Source of the DNA: an uncultured Erwinia sp.
GTDB lineage: Bacteria; Pseudomonadota; Gammaproteobacteria; Enterobacterales; Enterobacteriaceae
Length of the DNA: 64,000 bases
Direction: 5' to 3'
Assembly (NCBI GenBank): GCA_945290265.1
Contig: CALYQW010000003.1
Coordinates: forward strand, 124,001 to 188,000
Of the stretch, positions 36,362 to 46,725 are shown in pieces. The translations under genes and the position numbers were made by a program. The notes below the pieces were generated by a model. It did not search any database. It was not told where the DNA came from and was given only the letters and a program-made list of their open reading frames with translations. Position 1 is the first letter of the stretch. Each line of letters begins with the position of its first letter.

Positions 36362-38749
36362 ATGAAATTCAGTGAACTCTGGTTACGTGAATGGGTCAAC
36401 CCGGCCATCGACAGCGCCGCCCTGAGCGATCAAATTACCATGGCTGGCCTGGAAGTGGACGGCGTTGATGCGGTTGCCCCAGCCTTTAACGGCGTCGTAG
36501 TCGGTGAAGTGGTGGAATGCGGTCAGCATCCTAACGCCGATAAGCTGCGGATAACTAAAATCAACGTGGGCGGTGAACGCCTGCTGGATATTGTCTGTGG
36601 TGCAGCTAACTGCCGCCAGGGGCTGAAAGTGGCGGTGGCCACCGTGGGTGCGGTTCTGCCGGGCGATTTCAAAATCAAAGCGGCCAAACTGCGTGGCGAG
36701 CCATCCGAAGGGATGCTGTGCTCGTTCAGCGAGCTGGGTATTCCCGACGATGCCAACGGCATTATCGAACTGCCGCAGGATGCGCAGCCGGGTACCGATA
36801 TCCGTCAGTACCTGAAGCTGGACGATAACACCATTGAAATCAGCGTAACCCCTAACCGTGCTGACTGCCTGGGCATCATGGGCGTGGCGCGCGATGTGGC
36901 GGTGCTGAATAAACTGGCGCTGAATCAGCCAGAAATTAACCCGGTGGCGGCCACCGTGCAGGACGTTATTCCTCTGCGGGTTGACGCTGTAGCTGCCTGC
37001 CCGCGTTATCTGGCCCGGGTGGTGAAAGGCATTAATCTGCAGGCAACGACCCCGTTGTGGATGAAAGAAAAACTGCGCCGCTGCGGCATTCGTTCGGTGG
37101 ATCCGGTGGTGGATGTTACTAATTTTGTGCTGCTGGAGCTGGGGCAGCCAATGCATGCCTTCGATCTGGATCGCATCAGCGGTGGGATTGTGGTGCGTAT
37201 GGCGCAGGCAGGTGAAGCGCTGACGTTGCTGGATGGTACGGAAGCCAGGCTGCATGATGATACGCTGGTGATTGCTGACGCAGAAAAAGCGCTGGCAATG
37301 GCGGGGATCTTTGGCGGTGAACATTCCGGGGTTAATGACCAGACGCAAAACGTACTGCTGGAATGCGCTTTCTTTACGCCGCTGGCGATCACCGGTCGTG
37401 CCCGGCGCTACGGTCTGCATACCGACGCCTCACACCGTTATGAACGTGGGGTCGATCCTGAACTGCAGCACCAGGCGATGGAGCGTGCAACCCGTCTGCT
37501 GTTGGATATCTGTGGCGGTGAAGCTGGCCCGGTCACTGAAGCTGTGGATAATGCCGCGCTGCCGGTGCGCGCTACGATTACTCTGCGCCGCAGTAAGCTG
37601 AGCCGTCTGCTGGGTCATGACATCCCGGATGTCGATGTGACTGATATCCTTAATCGTCTGGGATGTAAGGTGAATGCAGGTGAGGGTGAGTGGCAGGTAG
37701 TAGCACCGGGCTGGCGCTTTGATATCGAGATCGAAGAAGATTTGATCGAAGAAGTGGCACGGATTTACGGCTATAACAATATCCCGAATGTGCCGGTACG
37801 CGCCGGGCTGGAAATGACCCGTCACCGTGAAGCGGCGCTGCCGCTGCAGCGGGTAAAAGCGTTGCTGGTGGATAAAGGCTATCAGGAAGCGATTACCTAC
37901 AGCTTTGTGGATCCAAAAATTCAGGCACTGCTGCATCCACAGCAGGAGAGCCTGGTGCTACCTAACCCGATCTCGGTAGAAATGTCAGCAATGCGCCTTT
38001 CACTGTGGAGCGGATTACTGGGCGCAGTCGCCTGGAACCAGAATCGCCAGCAGCCGCGGGTGCGCCTGTTTGAAAGCGGTCTGCGCTTTGTCCCGGATAT
38101 CGCAGCACCACTGGGCGTGCGTCAGGAGATGCTGCTGGGCGGCGTGATTAGCGGTAATCGCTTTGAAGAACACTGGGATCTGGCGCGTCAGCCGGTTGAC
38201 TTCTATGATTTAAAAGGCGATTTAGAAGCCGTACTGGAACTCACCGGTAAGCTGGATGAAATTCGTTTTGCTGCCTGTGCTAATCCGGCACTGCATCCGG
38301 GGCAGAGTGCTGCGATTTATCTGGCCGATGAAGTGATTGGCTATATTGGCGTGGTACACCCCGAACTGGAGCGAAAACTGGATCTTAATGGCCGCACGGT
38401 GATATTTGAACTGGTGTGGGATAAGGTCGCAGAGCGCATTCTGCCTGATGCCAGCGTGATTTCGCGCTTCCCGGCTAACCGCCGTGATATCGCCGTCGTA
38501 GTAGCGGAAAATGTGGCTGCTGCGGATGTGATCTCAGTGTGTAAGAAAGTTGGCGTAAATCAGGTAGTTGGCGTAAACTTGTTTGACGTGTACCGTGGTA
38601 AGGGCGTGAACGATGGCTTTAAGAGCCTGGCTATCAGCCTGACTTTGCAAGATACCAGCCGGACACTCGAAGAAGAGGAGATTGCCGCTACGGTTGCAAA
38701 ATGCGTAGAGGCACTGAAAGAGCGATTCCAAGCATCCTTGAGGGATTGA
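36362..38749 (+). CDS. pheT: Phenylalanyl-tRNA synthetase beta subunit
   Basis: A 795-residue beta subunit. Domains in order: N-terminal tRNA-binding OB fold (about 40-150, [16 protein letters not shown]), B3/B4 editing domain (about 210-400, including the editing-site region), B5 domain, catalytic-like core, and the C-terminal ferredoxin-fold anticodon-binding domain ([12 protein letters not shown]...[23 protein letters not shown]). Length equals E. coli PheT. It starts 15 bases after pheS and ends 4 bases before ihfA. Confidence 0.98.
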   Translation: MKFSELWLREWVNPAIDSAALSDQITMAGLEVDGVDAVAPAFNGVVVGEVVECGQHPNADKLRITKINVGGERLLDIVCGAANCRQGLKVAVATVGAVLPGDFKIKAAKLRGEPSEGMLCSFSELGIPDDANGIIELPQDAQPGTDIRQYLKLDDNTIEISVTPNRADCLGIMGVARDVAVLNKLALNQPEINPVAATVQDVIPLRVDAVAACPRYLARVVKGINLQATTPLWMKEKLRRCGIRSVDPVVDVTNFVLLELGQPMHAFDLDRISGGIVVRMAQAGEALTLLDGTEARLHDDTLVIADAEKALAMAGIFGGEHSGVNDQTQNVLLECAFFTPLAITGRARRYGLHTDASHRYERGVDPELQHQAMERATRLLLDICGGEAGPVTEAVDNAALPVRATITLRRSKLSRLLGHDIPDVDVTDILNRLGCKVNAGEGEWQVVAPGWRFDIEIEEDLIEEVARIYGYNNIPNVPVRAGLEMTRHREAALPLQRVKALLVDKGYQEAITYSFVDPKIQALLHPQQESLVLPNPISVEMSAMRLSLWSGLLGAVAWNQNRQQPRVRLFESGLRFVPDIAAPLGVRQEMLLGGVISGNRFEEHWDLARQPVDFYDLKGDLEAVLELTGKLDEIRFAACANPALHPGQSAAIYLADEVIGYIGVVHPELERKLDLNGRTVIFELVWDKVAERILPDASVISRFPANRRDIAVVVAENVAAADVISVCKKVGVNQVVGVNLFDVYRGKGVNDGFKSLAISLTLQDTSRTLEEEEIAATVAKCVEALKERFQASLRD

Positions 38750-38753
38750 AACC

Positions 38754-39053
38754 ATGGCGCTTACAAAAGCTGAAATGTCTGAATACCTGTTTGAGAAGCT
38801 TGGGCTTAGCAAACGGGATGCCAAAGAGCTGGTAGAACTGTTTTTTGAAGAGGTGCGTAGCGCTTTAGAAAACGGCGAGCAGGTAAAACTGTCAGGATTT
38901 GGTAACTTTGACCTCCGCGACAAGAATCAGCGTCCGGGGCGTAACCCTAAAACCGGGGAAGACATTCCCATTACGGCCAGACGTGTGGTGACATTCCGTC
39001 CCGGTCAGAAGCTGAAAAGCCGGGTGGAAAACGCCTCACCGAAAGAAGATTAA
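38754..39053 (+). CDS. ihfA: Integration host factor alpha subunit
   Basis: A 99-residue HU-fold DNA-bending protein, heterodimer partner of Ihf[36 protein letters not shown] forms the helical dimerisation part. The arm segment [40 protein letters not shown] carries the RPGRNPKTG loop and intercalating proline. It is the last gene of the thrS-pheST operon and is followed by a terminator. Confidence 0.98.
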   Translation: MALTKAEMSEYLFEKLGLSKRDAKELVELFFEEVRSALENGEQVKLSGFGNFDLRDKNQRPGRNPKTGEDIPITARRVVTFRPGQKLKSRVENASPKED

Positions 39054-39064
39054 TTTCTGTTGAT

Positions 39065-39092
39065 AAAAAGGCCGCTTAACGCGGCCTTTTTT
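39065..39092 (+). terminator. Terminator of the thrS-ihfA operon
   Basis: AAAAAGGCCGC/GCGGCCTTTTT perfect 11-base stem with 5-base loop and a closing T-run. Confidence 0.93.
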
Positions 39093-39193
39093 ATATCTTT
39101 AAGCGCAGGAAACTTCCGGGATAATCCCGATAAGCGGGGCGAAGCATGGCGAGGATTGCCACAGTGCGCCAGAAAAGAAGGAACGAAGGGAAT

Positions 39194-39544
39194 TCAGAAT
39201 ATGAATTTAGCCACAGTCATACACAGCGCTGCAATACCGATAATGGTGGCTGCAATCCATTTAGTTTGAGATAAGATCTCTTTGTGCATATCGGTTCTGA
39301 TAGTCTGCATATCGGTCCTGATAGTCTGCATATCGGTTCTGACAATTTGCATATCTTCTTTGGTGGCGAAGGTTTCAGAACGCATGGTTAATGTTGCCAC
39401 ATCTAAACGGATCTGGTTTGTATCTTTTTCAAGCTGTAGCACGCGTCTGATTAAATTGTCCATTTTACCTCCGTTGCCCCCGTCATCAGATTTTCCAGCC
39501 CGGCGCGTTCCTGACTTAAACTGAAGGACGTGTTCTTTATTCAT
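39194..39544 (-). CDS. Small coiled-coil protein with C-terminal membrane anchor
   Basis: Up to 116 residues; no function recognised. From residue 28 it forms a likely coiled coil with three near-identical 7-residue repeats (QIVRTDM, QTIRTDM, QTIRTDM), followed by one hydrophobic segment at the C-terminus (WIAATIIGIAALCMTVAKFIF), like XhlA-type or DUF1640-like tail-anchored proteins. Two starts have good sites: ATG 39544 after AAGGAGG and ATG 39463 after GGAGG. The short form (89 residues) is the conserved-looking part. It sits alone where E. coli has btuCED. Confidence 0.65.
   Translation of the reverse strand: MNKEHVLQFKSGTRRAGKSDDGGNGGKMDNLIRRVLQLEKDTNQIRLDVATLTMRSETFATKEDMQIVRTDMQTIRTDMQTIRTDMHKEILSQTKWIAATIIGIAALCMTVAKFIF
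39286..39348. repeat. Three tandem 21-bp repeats inside the coiled-coil gene
   Basis: Units 39286-39306, 39307-39327 and 39328-39348 begin GCATATCGG and differ at a few bases. Each encodes one heptad of the coiled coil, so copy changes keep the frame and lengthen or shorten the coil. Confidence 0.9.
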
Positions 39545-39845
39545 TTGTTATCCTCCTTTTGCTCCTTCAATTGTGGCGTCCGAAGCCAGTCCAAAACGGC
39601 GACAGCAGTAAATGCTGACTTGAATTCACTTAACTTAGCGTGAGTTTTATAATAGTGGTGCCGGTGAACGGTTCCGGCAGTCGCATTATGCCCGAACAAT
39701 GTCGCTTATTCAGTCGTAGAATCGTGGAAATGTTTATTGCCACCTGCCTGCGGTGTGATGTGCTATTATCAGCTGACTTAAGTCATTAAATAATGACCAC
39801 AACCCCGTCAGCGTTATCCGTTTTAAGTGGAAGGATTATCCTGTA
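39545..39845. other. Divergent region between coiled-coil gene and nlpC
   Basis: About 300 bases. Contains the ribosome-binding site of the minus-strand gene at once and presumably an nlpC promoter. No trace of btuC, btuE or btuD was seen in either strand. Confidence 0.45.
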
Positions 39846-40304
39846 ATGCGTTACTGGCTTGTGCTGATTGTCCTGATCCTGGCCGGCTGTGCCAGCCATG
39901 CGCCGCCACCCAACAGCCGGTTTTCCGATCCGATTATGGTAGTAGCCACGTTAAACGACCAGTTGGGTCAGTGGCACGGCACTCCCTACCAGTATGGTGG
40001 CATGGGGCGCAGGGGGGTTGACTGCTCAGGGTTTGTGCTGCTGACTTATCGCGATCGTTTTGGCCTGCGTTTACCGCGCAGCACCTCGCAACAGGCACAG
40101 GTAGGAACCCGGATTAAAAAATCACAACTGTTGCCCGGCGATCTGGTCTTTTTTAAAACCGGCAGCGGCGAAAACGGCCTGCATGTCGGTATTTATGCCA
40201 CCGACAATCAGTTTATTCATGCCTCCACCAGTCGTGGCGTGATGCGTTCATCGCTGGATAACGTCTACTGGAGCAAGGTATTCTGGCAGGCCCGGCGTAT
40301 TTGA
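39846..40304 (+). CDS. nlpC: NlpC/P60 family lipoprotein endopeptidase
   Basis: A 152-residue lipoprotein, a papain-like peptidoglycan endopeptidase by family. The signal peptide ends in LAGC with C15 acylated. The catalytic triad is visible as C60 in VDCSGFV, H113 in GLHVGIY and H125 in [17 protein letters not shown] and LLPGDLVFF are core motifs. Its precise cleavage site is unproven. It is followed 97 bases later by selO, as in related genomes. Confidence 0.93.
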   Translation: MRYWLVLIVLILAGCASHAPPPNSRFSDPIMVVATLNDQLGQWHGTPYQYGGMGRRGVDCSGFVLLTYRDRFGLRLPRSTSQQAQVGTRIKKSQLLPGDLVFFKTGSGENGLHVGIYATDNQFIHASTSRGVMRSSLDNVYWSKVFWQARRI

Positions 40305-40401
40305 TCTCAACCGCAGCATGCGTCTGGCACCATTTTTTTGTCTCAATCGCTGTTCAGTGCTGCCAGTGAGCTTAACCGACGGCGCTGATGATGGAGAAAC
40401 T

Positions 40402-41841
40402 ATGCAATTTAATAATACCTGGCACCGCGAACTGAGCGGTTTCTACAGTGACGTCCAGCCCACGCCGCTTCGCGATGCTCGCCTGCTGTATCACAGTGCC
40501 GCGCTGGCGCAGGATCTGCAGCTGGACAGCCGTCTGTTTACTCAGGGGCACAGCGCGCTGTGGAGCGGTGAGCAGTTGGCAGAAGGGATGCAGCCGCTGG
40601 CACAGGTTTACAGCGGACATCAGTTCGGCATCTGGGCCGGTCAGCTGGGCGACGGGCGTGGCCTGCTGCTGGGTGAACAGCAGCTGGCAGACGGGCGAAA
40701 ATTCGACTGGCATTTGAAAGGCGCCGGATTAACCCCTTATTCCCGCATGGGTGACGGCCGGGCAGTACTGCGTTCGACGCTGCGAGAGTTTCTGGCCTCA
40801 GAAGCGCTGCACGCGCTGGGGATCCCCACCACGCGCGCCCTGACGGTGGTTACCAGCCATCAGCCGGTGCGGCGCGAGCAGGAAGAGCGCGGTGCGATGC
40901 TGCTGCGGGTGGCGGAAAGCCATGTGCGCTTTGGCCACTTTGAACATATGTATTACGCCGGTGAGCAGGATAAGGTACGCCAGCTGGCGGACTATGTGAT
41001 CCGCCATCACTGGCCGCAGTGGCAGCAGGAGCCAGAGCGTTACCAGCTGTGGTTTACCGACGTGGTACGCCGTACCGCCCGGCTGATCGCCAGCTGGCAG
41101 AGCGTGGGGTTTGCGCACGGAGTACTGAATACCGACAACATGTCGATTCTGGGACTGACGCTGGACTACGGTCCTTTTGGCTTTCTGGATGACTACCAGC
41201 CGCAGTTTATCTGTAACCACTCCGACCATCAGGGCCGTTACCGTTTCGATTACCAGCCGGCGGTGGGTCTGTGGAATCTTAACCGGCTGGCACATACCTT
41301 ATCCGGGCTGCTGAGTGCGTCGCAGTTACAGCAGGCGCTGGCAGCCTATGAACCAGAGCTGATGCGGGTCTGGGGGGAAAAAATGCGCGCCAAACTGGGA
41401 CTGATGACGCAGGAGAAACAGGATAACGACCTGCTCACCGGCCTGTTAGCACTGATGGCGCGTGAGGGCAGTGACTATACCCGTACCTTCAGACTGCTCA
41501 GTGACAGCGAACAGCAGCAGCCGCGCTCAGCGCTGCGCGATGAATTTATTGACCGTGAGACCTTTGACGGCTGGTATCAGCAGTGGCGTACGCGCATCCT
41601 GCGCGATGGCGGCAGCGATGAGCAGCGTCAGCAGCAAATGAAGCGGGCAAATCCGGCGCTGGTATTGCGCAACTGGCTGGCGCAGCGAGCGATAGACGGT
41701 GCAGAACAGGATGATATTACTGAACTGAGCCGACTGCATCAGGCGCTGGCAAACCCCTGGGAAGCACCGGCTGACGCCGTCGATCTGCTACAGCGCCCGC
41801 CTGAGTGGGGTAAAAAGCTGGAGGTCAGCTGCTCCAGTTAA
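40402..41841 (+). CDS. selO: Protein adenylyltransferase SelO (YdiU)
   Basis: A 479-residue pseudokinase-fold enzyme that transfers AMP to protein hydroxyls. Kinase-like signatures are present: [17 protein letters not shown], the lysine in [29 protein letters not shown], and the catalytic/metal motif [27 protein letters not shown]. The C-terminal cysteine in LEVSCSS replaces the selenocysteine of eukaryotic SelO. ATG 40402 follows GGAGAAAC and gives the E. coli length. The stop overlaps the convergent hmuV stop by four bases, so no terminator separates them. Confidence 0.94.
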   Translation: MQFNNTWHRELSGFYSDVQPTPLRDARLLYHSAALAQDLQLDSRLFTQGHSALWSGEQLAEGMQPLAQVYSGHQFGIWAGQLGDGRGLLLGEQQLADGRKFDWHLKGAGLTPYSRMGDGRAVLRSTLREFLASEALHALGIPTTRALTVVTSHQPVRREQEERGAMLLRVAESHVRFGHFEHMYYAGEQDKVRQLADYVIRHHWPQWQQEPERYQLWFTDVVRRTARLIASWQSVGFAHGVLNTDNMSILGLTLDYGPFGFLDDYQPQFICNHSDHQGRYRFDYQPAVGLWNLNRLAHTLSGLLSASQLQQALAAYEPELMRVWGEKMRAKLGLMTQEKQDNDLLTGLLALMAREGSDYTRTFRLLSDSEQQQPRSALRDEFIDRETFDGWYQQWRTRILRDGGSDEQRQQQMKRANPALVLRNWLAQRAIDGAEQDDITELSRLHQALANPWEAPADAVDLLQRPPEWGKKLEVSCSS

Positions 41842-42617
41842 CGCTGCAGCACTACCTGGGGGGTGCCGGTGCTGTGATGGCGCTGAACGCGCAAATCAGC
41901 CTGATACCAGCGGGTCAACAGGCTTTCATCCAGCACCGTGGCTGGCGTTCCCTGGGCGACCAGTTTTCCGGCGGCCAGCAGCAGAATGCGATCTGACCAG
42001 AGTGATGCCAGATTCAAATCGTGCAGTACGCAGCAGACGCTGAGCGGATACTGCTGCGTCAGGCGGGACAGCAGGCGCAACAGCTGTTGCTGATGATAAA
42101 GATCCAGCGCCGAGGTGGGTTCATCGAGAAACAGCCAGCCACGCGGGCCGTCAGCGTGCCATAGCTGCGCCAGCGCCCGCGCCAGCTGTACCCGCTGCTG
42201 TTCGCCGCCGGACAGCTGAAAAAAGTTACGCTCTGCCAGATCGGCACAGCCGCTGAGTTCCATCACCTGCTCAACCATCACCTGCTGCGGTTTACCTGGC
42301 CAGGGTGCGCGGCCCATTGCCACCAGCTCACGCACGCTGAGGGCAAACGTCATTGTGTTTTGCTGACGCATCACCGCGCGCGTCCGGGCCAGCTGTGCCG
42401 CAGACCAGGCCTGTAACGGCCGGTCGTTAAGCTGCCATTCGCCGTGGCTGGCGGGTAAAAAACCGCTCAGCAGGCGCAGCAGCGTTGATTTTCCTGCGCC
42501 ATTGGGACCGATTAAACTCACCAGTTCGCCGCTGTTCAGGGTCAGAGAGACCTTGTCAATTAGCAGACGCCCGGCGTGGTGGTAACTCAGCTGCCTCACG
42601 TTCAGTTGCTCAGCCAT
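41838..42617 (-). CDS. hmuV: Haemin ABC transporter ATPase HmuV
   Basis: A 259-residue cytoplasmic ATPase of the FepC/BtuD class that powers haem import. Walker A is [11 protein letters not shown] near residue 37, the signature is [15 protein letters not shown] near 137, Walker B is [13 protein letters not shown] near 162, and the switch histidine is in CCVLHDLNL. Its start overlaps hmuU by eight bases. Last gene of hmuSTUV. Confidence 0.94.
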   Translation of the reverse strand: MAEQLNVRQLSYHHAGRLLIDKVSLTLNSGELVSLIGPNGAGKSTLLRLLSGFLPASHGEWQLNDRPLQAWSAAQLARTRAVMRQQNTMTFALSVRELVAMGRAPWPGKPQQVMVEQVMELSGCADLAERNFFQLSGGEQQRVQLARALAQLWHADGPRGWLFLDEPTSALDLYHQQQLLRLLSRLTQQYPLSVCCVLHDLNLASLWSDRILLLAAGKLVAQGTPATVLDESLLTRWYQADLRVQRHHSTGTPQVVLQR

Positions 42618-43608
42618 GATGTTCTCTCTTTGGCCTCAGGATCAACCACAGAAACCAGGGGCCACCTATCAGACTGGTGAGTAAGCCCACCGGCATCTCT
42701 GCCGGTGCCACCAGGGTACGTGCCAGGGTATCCGCCAGCAACAGCAGGATTGATCCGGTTAACAGTGAGGCGGGTAGCAGCAGGCGGTGATCGCTGCCCA
42801 GACAGAAGCGCATCAGATGGGGCACCACCAGACCGATAAAACCGATCACCCCGCTTAAGGCCACGGATGCGGCTACCAGCAGCGCGCTGAGGATCAGCAG
42901 CCAGCGCTGAGTACCGGCGACATCTACCCCCAGGTAGTGCGCTTCTTCATCTCCCAGCTGTAACAGATTGAGGCGTGCGGCCAGGCGCTGGATCAGAATG
43001 ATGCAGGGCAGGATCAGTGAGGAAGCGACCAGTACCCCCGGCCACTGCGCCTGACCGAGGCTGCCCATGCCCCACAGCGACAGCTGGCGCAGTTGCTGAT
43101 CGCTGCTCAGCCATGACAGCACCCCGACGGCAGCACCGCACAGCGCATTAATTGCCACGCCCACCAGCAGCAAACGACTTAAGCCGCTGCCGCCCTGGCG
43201 ACTGAGCAGAAAAATCACCAGGGTGACCGCCAGACTGCCGATAAAAGCGGCCAGCAGCGGCACATAAAGTGCCAGCACGCCGGGCAGGGTCAGTGACAGC
43301 ACCACTGACAGCGCCACCGCCAGCGCGGCACCGCTACTGATCCCCAGTAAACCGGGGTCGGCCAGTGGATTACGGAACAGCCCCTGCATCACGCAGCCAG
43401 CCAGCGCCAGCGCCGCGCCGACCAGCACGGCCAGCAGCAGCCGGGGTAAACGCACCGAAAACCAGATCTGCCACAGGGTACTGTCGTGCCCGGCCTGCCA
43501 GAGTACCGGCAGCGACAGCTTCATCGCGCCGGTATTGGCGGCAATCAGCGTCATCAGCAGCAGCAGTGCCAGCAGCCCGCCGAGCCAGCGCAGGGAACGC
43601 AGGGCCAT
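42610..43608 (-). CDS. hmuU: Haemin ABC transporter permease HmuU
   Basis: A 332-residue inner-membrane permease of the FecCD/BtuC family with about ten helices. LAGCVMQGLFRNPLADPGLLGISSGA is the family hallmark, and GFIGLVVPHLMRFCLGSDHR contains the loop that couples to the ATPase. Together with HmuV and HmuT it imports haem across the inner membrane. The start shares one base with the hmuT stop (TAATG). Confidence 0.94.
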   Translation of the reverse strand: MALRSLRWLGGLLALLLLMTLIAANTGAMKLSLPVLWQAGHDSTLWQIWFSVRLPRLLLAVLVGAALALAGCVMQGLFRNPLADPGLLGISSGAALAVALSVVLSLTLPGVLALYVPLLAAFIGSLAVTLVIFLLSRQGGSGLSRLLLVGVAINALCGAAVGVLSWLSSDQQLRQLSLWGMGSLGQAQWPGVLVASSLILPCIILIQRLAARLNLLQLGDEEAHYLGVDVAGTQRWLLILSALLVAASVALSGVIGFIGLVVPHLMRFCLGSDHRLLLPASLLTGSILLLLADTLARTLVAPAEMPVGLLTSLIGGPWFLWLILRPKREHHG

Positions 43609-44432
43609 TATGGCAGCGCCTGTGCTGCCTGGCGCAGCGTCAGGATCGCTGCCGGGGTATCAATACCAAATCCGAGCAAAGCCATATCATCCACCACCAG
43701 CAGCTGACGCTGTTTGCCGGCCGGCGTAAACGCCATACCCGGCAGTTGCCACAGTTTGTCTTTCCCCCCCAGGGTACGCACCCCGTCGGCGGTCATAACG
43801 ATCAGTTGAGGTGCGCTGGCAATCACACCTTCCTGTGACAGTGGCTGGTAGCGTTGCAGCGATCCCATGGCATTGGTCAGCCCGGCGGCACGGATCGCCG
43901 CATCGGCAGCGGTGCCCTGGCCGGCCGCCATCGCGCTCATGCCCTGATGGGCGAGGATAAACAGCACCCGCACCAGCAGCGGTGTGGCGGGAACGCTGTT
44001 CAGCTGTTGGCGCATTTTTTCCCGTAAGGCTTCACCTGCCGGCTCACGATGCAGGGCACTGGCAATGGTGCGGATTTTATCATCAATGGCGGACAGACTA
44101 CTTTCCCCGGAAATATCCACCACCTTAACCCCGTTCTGAGCTATCTGCTGCAGCGCCAGAGTGGGTTTCGCCAGTTCGCTGGCCAGCACCAGCGTTGGCC
44201 GCAGCGCGAGAATACCTTCCGCATTCAGCTGACGCATGTAGCCGACATCCGGCAGCTTCTGCACTGAGATGGGATGCAGGCTGGTGCTGTCGCGTGCAAC
44301 CAGATCCTGCTGTGCATTCAGGGCACAGACAATCCGGGTTACGTCACCACCAATGGTAATGATACGTTGCGCTGCCACTGCGGTGGACAGCGCCAGCGGC
44401 ACCAGCAATAAGCTCAGCCAGCGCGCCTTCAT
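43608..44432 (-). CDS. hmuT: Periplasmic haemin-binding protein HmuT
   Basis: A 274-residue periplasmic binding protein with signal peptide MKARWLSLLLVPLALSTAVAA. The mature start RIITIGGDVTRIVCALNAQQDLVARDSTS and the segment LPDVGYMRQLNAEGILAL are typical of HmuT; the tyrosine in GYMRQL is the expected haem ligand. Its start overlaps the hmuS stop by four bases (ATGA), so the operon is tightly coupled. Confidence 0.94.
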   Translation of the reverse strand: MKARWLSLLLVPLALSTAVAAQRIITIGGDVTRIVCALNAQQDLVARDSTSLHPISVQKLPDVGYMRQLNAEGILALRPTLVLASELAKPTLALQQIAQNGVKVVDISGESSLSAIDDKIRTIASALHREPAGEALREKMRQQLNSVPATPLLVRVLFILAHQGMSAMAAGQGTAADAAIRAAGLTNAMGSLQRYQPLSQEGVIASAPQLIVMTADGVRTLGGKDKLWQLPGMAFTPAGKQRQLLVVDDMALLGFGIDTPAAILTLRQAAQALP

Positions 44433-45457
44433 ACCGCGACCGCCTGCGGTGCCATCAGGGCATTAAGCTGCTCACGCCACTGGCTCTGTTCCGGGGTGCC
44501 CTCACTGCGCTGACCGTACAGCTGGGCAATCTGGGTGCCATCGGCGGCGAACAGCTCGAGACTGGTGACAATCCCATCGGCAGTGGGCTTACGGGTGATC
44601 CAGCTTTCGGCAATCTGCTGCTCCTGCAGATGCAGGGTAAAGGCCGGATTAAAGATATTCAGCCAGTTATGCATTGGCAGCACTTTTTCCAGTACGCCGG
44701 TAAAGATCTGCACACAGCCGCGGTTGCCGACAAAAATCATAATTTCGTTACCGTCTTCCCGCACCCGGTTGAGCAGGGTTGCCAGGCTTCGATTATCGAC
44801 CTGACAGGCCAGATCGTCGCTAACGGCGCGAAACGCCTGCTGACGTGACAGGTTATGCTGCTTCAGCAGGCCAAAGAATTGATGCACATCGGTCATGGCG
44901 CGCCACTGGTTTTCCACCTGAGCGGGGTTCACTTCACTGGCATACACCGTTTCTGCAACCGGGGTGACAGAGAATTCTGTCGTTAGTGGCTGGCGGAAGT
45001 CGGCGATCACCTGCTGCCAGACTTCAGTGCTGGTGGCGTCAGTGGTATACACCTTTAATACCGCATCACCGTGGGCGTCAAAGATCTGAATGCTTTGACG
45101 CTCGCTGCCGGCTTCGGCCAGCAGGAACGCGCTGTGCCACTGGGAAATAAACACCCGCAGATCCAGCGCGCGTGGGTTCAGTACGATACCGGCATGAGGT
45201 GAAATTTTTTGATTGCTGAACGTCCCCAGGTGTTCATGTACCGCATACTCATTGCGGGTGATACATTTCGTTTCACCCACGCTTTCCAGTCTGGCCAGCA
45301 ACGCGGCCATCTCCGGTCGCAGCCAGTGTGCATCCTGACCACAACGTGCTGCCATCAATTCAGCTTCGCTAATCCCCATCAGCGCCGCCAGGTCGCGGGC
45401 ATATTTCTTTGGATGCTGCTGCTTCAGGTCCAGATAGCGTGAATAAACGTAGTGCAT
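44429..45457 (-). CDS. hmuS: Cytoplasmic haem-utilisation protein HmuS
   Basis: A 342-residue HemS/HmuS/ChuS-family protein with two related halves, which binds haem and in some relatives degrades it. MTRKYAxxLA-type N-terminus (QQHPKKYARDLAALMGISEAELMAAR) and VGNRGCVQIFTG, followed by NWLNIFNPAFTLHLQEQQI, are family signatures. ATG 45457 follows GAGGAAC with suitable spacing; a GTG at 45472 is less likely. First gene of hmuSTUV. No outer-membrane receptor hmuR or hemP gene lies upstream, unlike the Yersinia locus. Confidence 0.93.
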   Translation of the reverse strand: MHYVYSRYLDLKQQHPKKYARDLAALMGISEAELMAARCGQDAHWLRPEMAALLARLESVGETKCITRNEYAVHEHLGTFSNQKISPHAGIVLNPRALDLRVFISQWHSAFLLAEAGSERQSIQIFDAHGDAVLKVYTTDATSTEVWQQVIADFRQPLTTEFSVTPVAETVYASEVNPAQVENQWRAMTDVHQFFGLLKQHNLSRQQAFRAVSDDLACQVDNRSLATLLNRVREDGNEIMIFVGNRGCVQIFTGVLEKVLPMHNWLNIFNPAFTLHLQEQQIAESWITRKPTADGIVTSLELFAADGTQIAQLYGQRSEGTPEQSQWREQLNALMAPQAVAV

Positions 45458-45555
45458 AATTGTGTTCCTCACCAGGAGAGTTAGCGGTAAAAAATCGGCT
45501 TCCCGCGCGATTAAAAAACCGGGGTGTCAGACGAGGGCACACCGGCCAGTAATTT

Positions 45556-45574
45556 ATGAATGATAATCATTATC
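45556..45574. promoter_or_regulatory. Fur box of hmuSTUV
   Basis: The core TGATAATCATTATC is a perfect match to the Fur consensus (16 of 19 overall). It lies about 100 bases upstream of hmuS. Confidence 0.88.
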
Positions 45575-45672
45575 ATTAAAAAGCCGGCGTGCGCAAGAAA
45601 AATAGCGCACAGCCGTTAACTGTGCGCGGAAAATCAACAGGGGAGAAGATAAACTGACCGCTTGAGGTGGGA

Positions 45673-46506
45673 TCAGTACATGCGGCGGGTCAGCGCCATA
45701 ATATCCAGAATTTTAGTTGCCATTTCCTCCACCGAGTAATTAGTACTGTTAAGAAACGGGATTTTCTGGATGCGGAACAGCGCGGCCACTTCGCCCACTT
45801 CCAGCCGGCACTGACGCAGCGAGGCGTAGCGGCTGTTTTCCGCCCGCTCCTGGCGGATAGCGCTCAGTCTTTCAGGATCAATGGTTAAACCAAACAGCTT
45901 GTGGCGGAATGGCTTCAGTGCCGCCGGCAGCGCCAGATTGTCCATATCATCAGCAATAAACGGATAGTTAGCGGCACGGATACCAAACTGCATGGCAAGG
46001 TAGAGGCTGGTGGGGGTTTTACCACAGCGCGAAACCCCCAGCAGGATCACCTGGGCTTCATCCAGACCGCGCAAGGAAATACCGTCATCATGAGCGAGGG
46101 TGTAATCAATAGCCGCAATGCGCGCATCATATTTGCCCAAATTACCGGCGGTCAGCCCGTGGGTACGGTGCGCCACCGGAGCGGGCGCAATGCCCAGTTC
46201 CTGCTGCAGTGGTGCCACCAGAGTTTGCACAATATCCTGACAGAAGCCGTCACTTTGCTGGATAATTTGCCGAATTTCCGCGTTAACCACCGAAACAAAG
46301 ACCAGCGGACGAATGCCGCTTTGCTGAAACAGGGTATTAATCTGCGCCTTCACCGCCAGCGCGCGCGGCACATTCTCCACAAACGGCAGGGTAATGGTGC
46401 GTACCGTTACCGGAAACTGGGAAAGCACCGCGTGACCCAATACTTCGGCGGTGATCGCTGTGCCATCAGAAATATAAAACACGCTGCGCTCAGCGTTGAC
46501 GTCCAT
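45673..46506 (-). CDS. ppsR: PEP synthetase regulatory kinase/phosphotransferase PpsR
   Basis: A 277-residue bifunctional serine/threonine kinase and pyrophosphorylase that inactivates and reactivates PpsA. The DUF299 P-loop-like motif is [19 protein letters not shown] near residue 152. [22 protein letters not shown] is the conserved start, and [16 protein letters not shown] lies at the end. AGGAGATAACC precedes the ATG. It is divergent from ppsA, its target, as in E. coli. Confidence 0.95.
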   Translation of the reverse strand: MDVNAERSVFYISDGTAITAEVLGHAVLSQFPVTVRTITLPFVENVPRALAVKAQINTLFQQSGIRPLVFVSVVNAEIRQIIQQSDGFCQDIVQTLVAPLQQELGIAPAPVAHRTHGLTAGNLGKYDARIAAIDYTLAHDDGISLRGLDEAQVILLGVSRCGKTPTSLYLAMQFGIRAANYPFIADDMDNLALPAALKPFRHKLFGLTIDPERLSAIRQERAENSRYASLRQCRLEVGEVAALFRIQKIPFLNSTNYSVEEMATKILDIMALTRRMY

Positions 46507-46621
46507 GGTTATCTCCTGGGTTTACAGGGGCTGTAGTGAACATAGCGCGCCGCAGTCACGGCTGCAATGCCAGCCATCTCATGAGCAGGGTGTGTAATCT
46601 GAAAATTGAAAAAATGCGACG

Positions 46622-46637
46622 GCTTGAACGATTCACC
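46622..46637. promoter_or_regulatory. Cra-like site upstream of ppsA
   Basis: GCTTGAACGATTCACC contains TTGAACGATTCA, matching the Cra core TGAAACGATTCA at 10 of 12 positions, about 90 bases before the ppsA start. Cra activates ppsA in E. coli. Confidence 0.6.
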
Positions 46638-46725
46638 ATTTTGTCAATCGCTGGCACCTGTGCCAGTCTCGTAAAACTAATGCTTCTCACGCCATGACCA
46701 ATTACCACTAACAAGGAACGCCGCC

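Noticed and set aside
36383-37420. 345-codon open frame antisense to pheT
   Set aside because: Lies wholly inside pheT, whose protein is certain. The translation is rich in His/Arg/Gln, typical of an antisense shadow, with no family resemblance.
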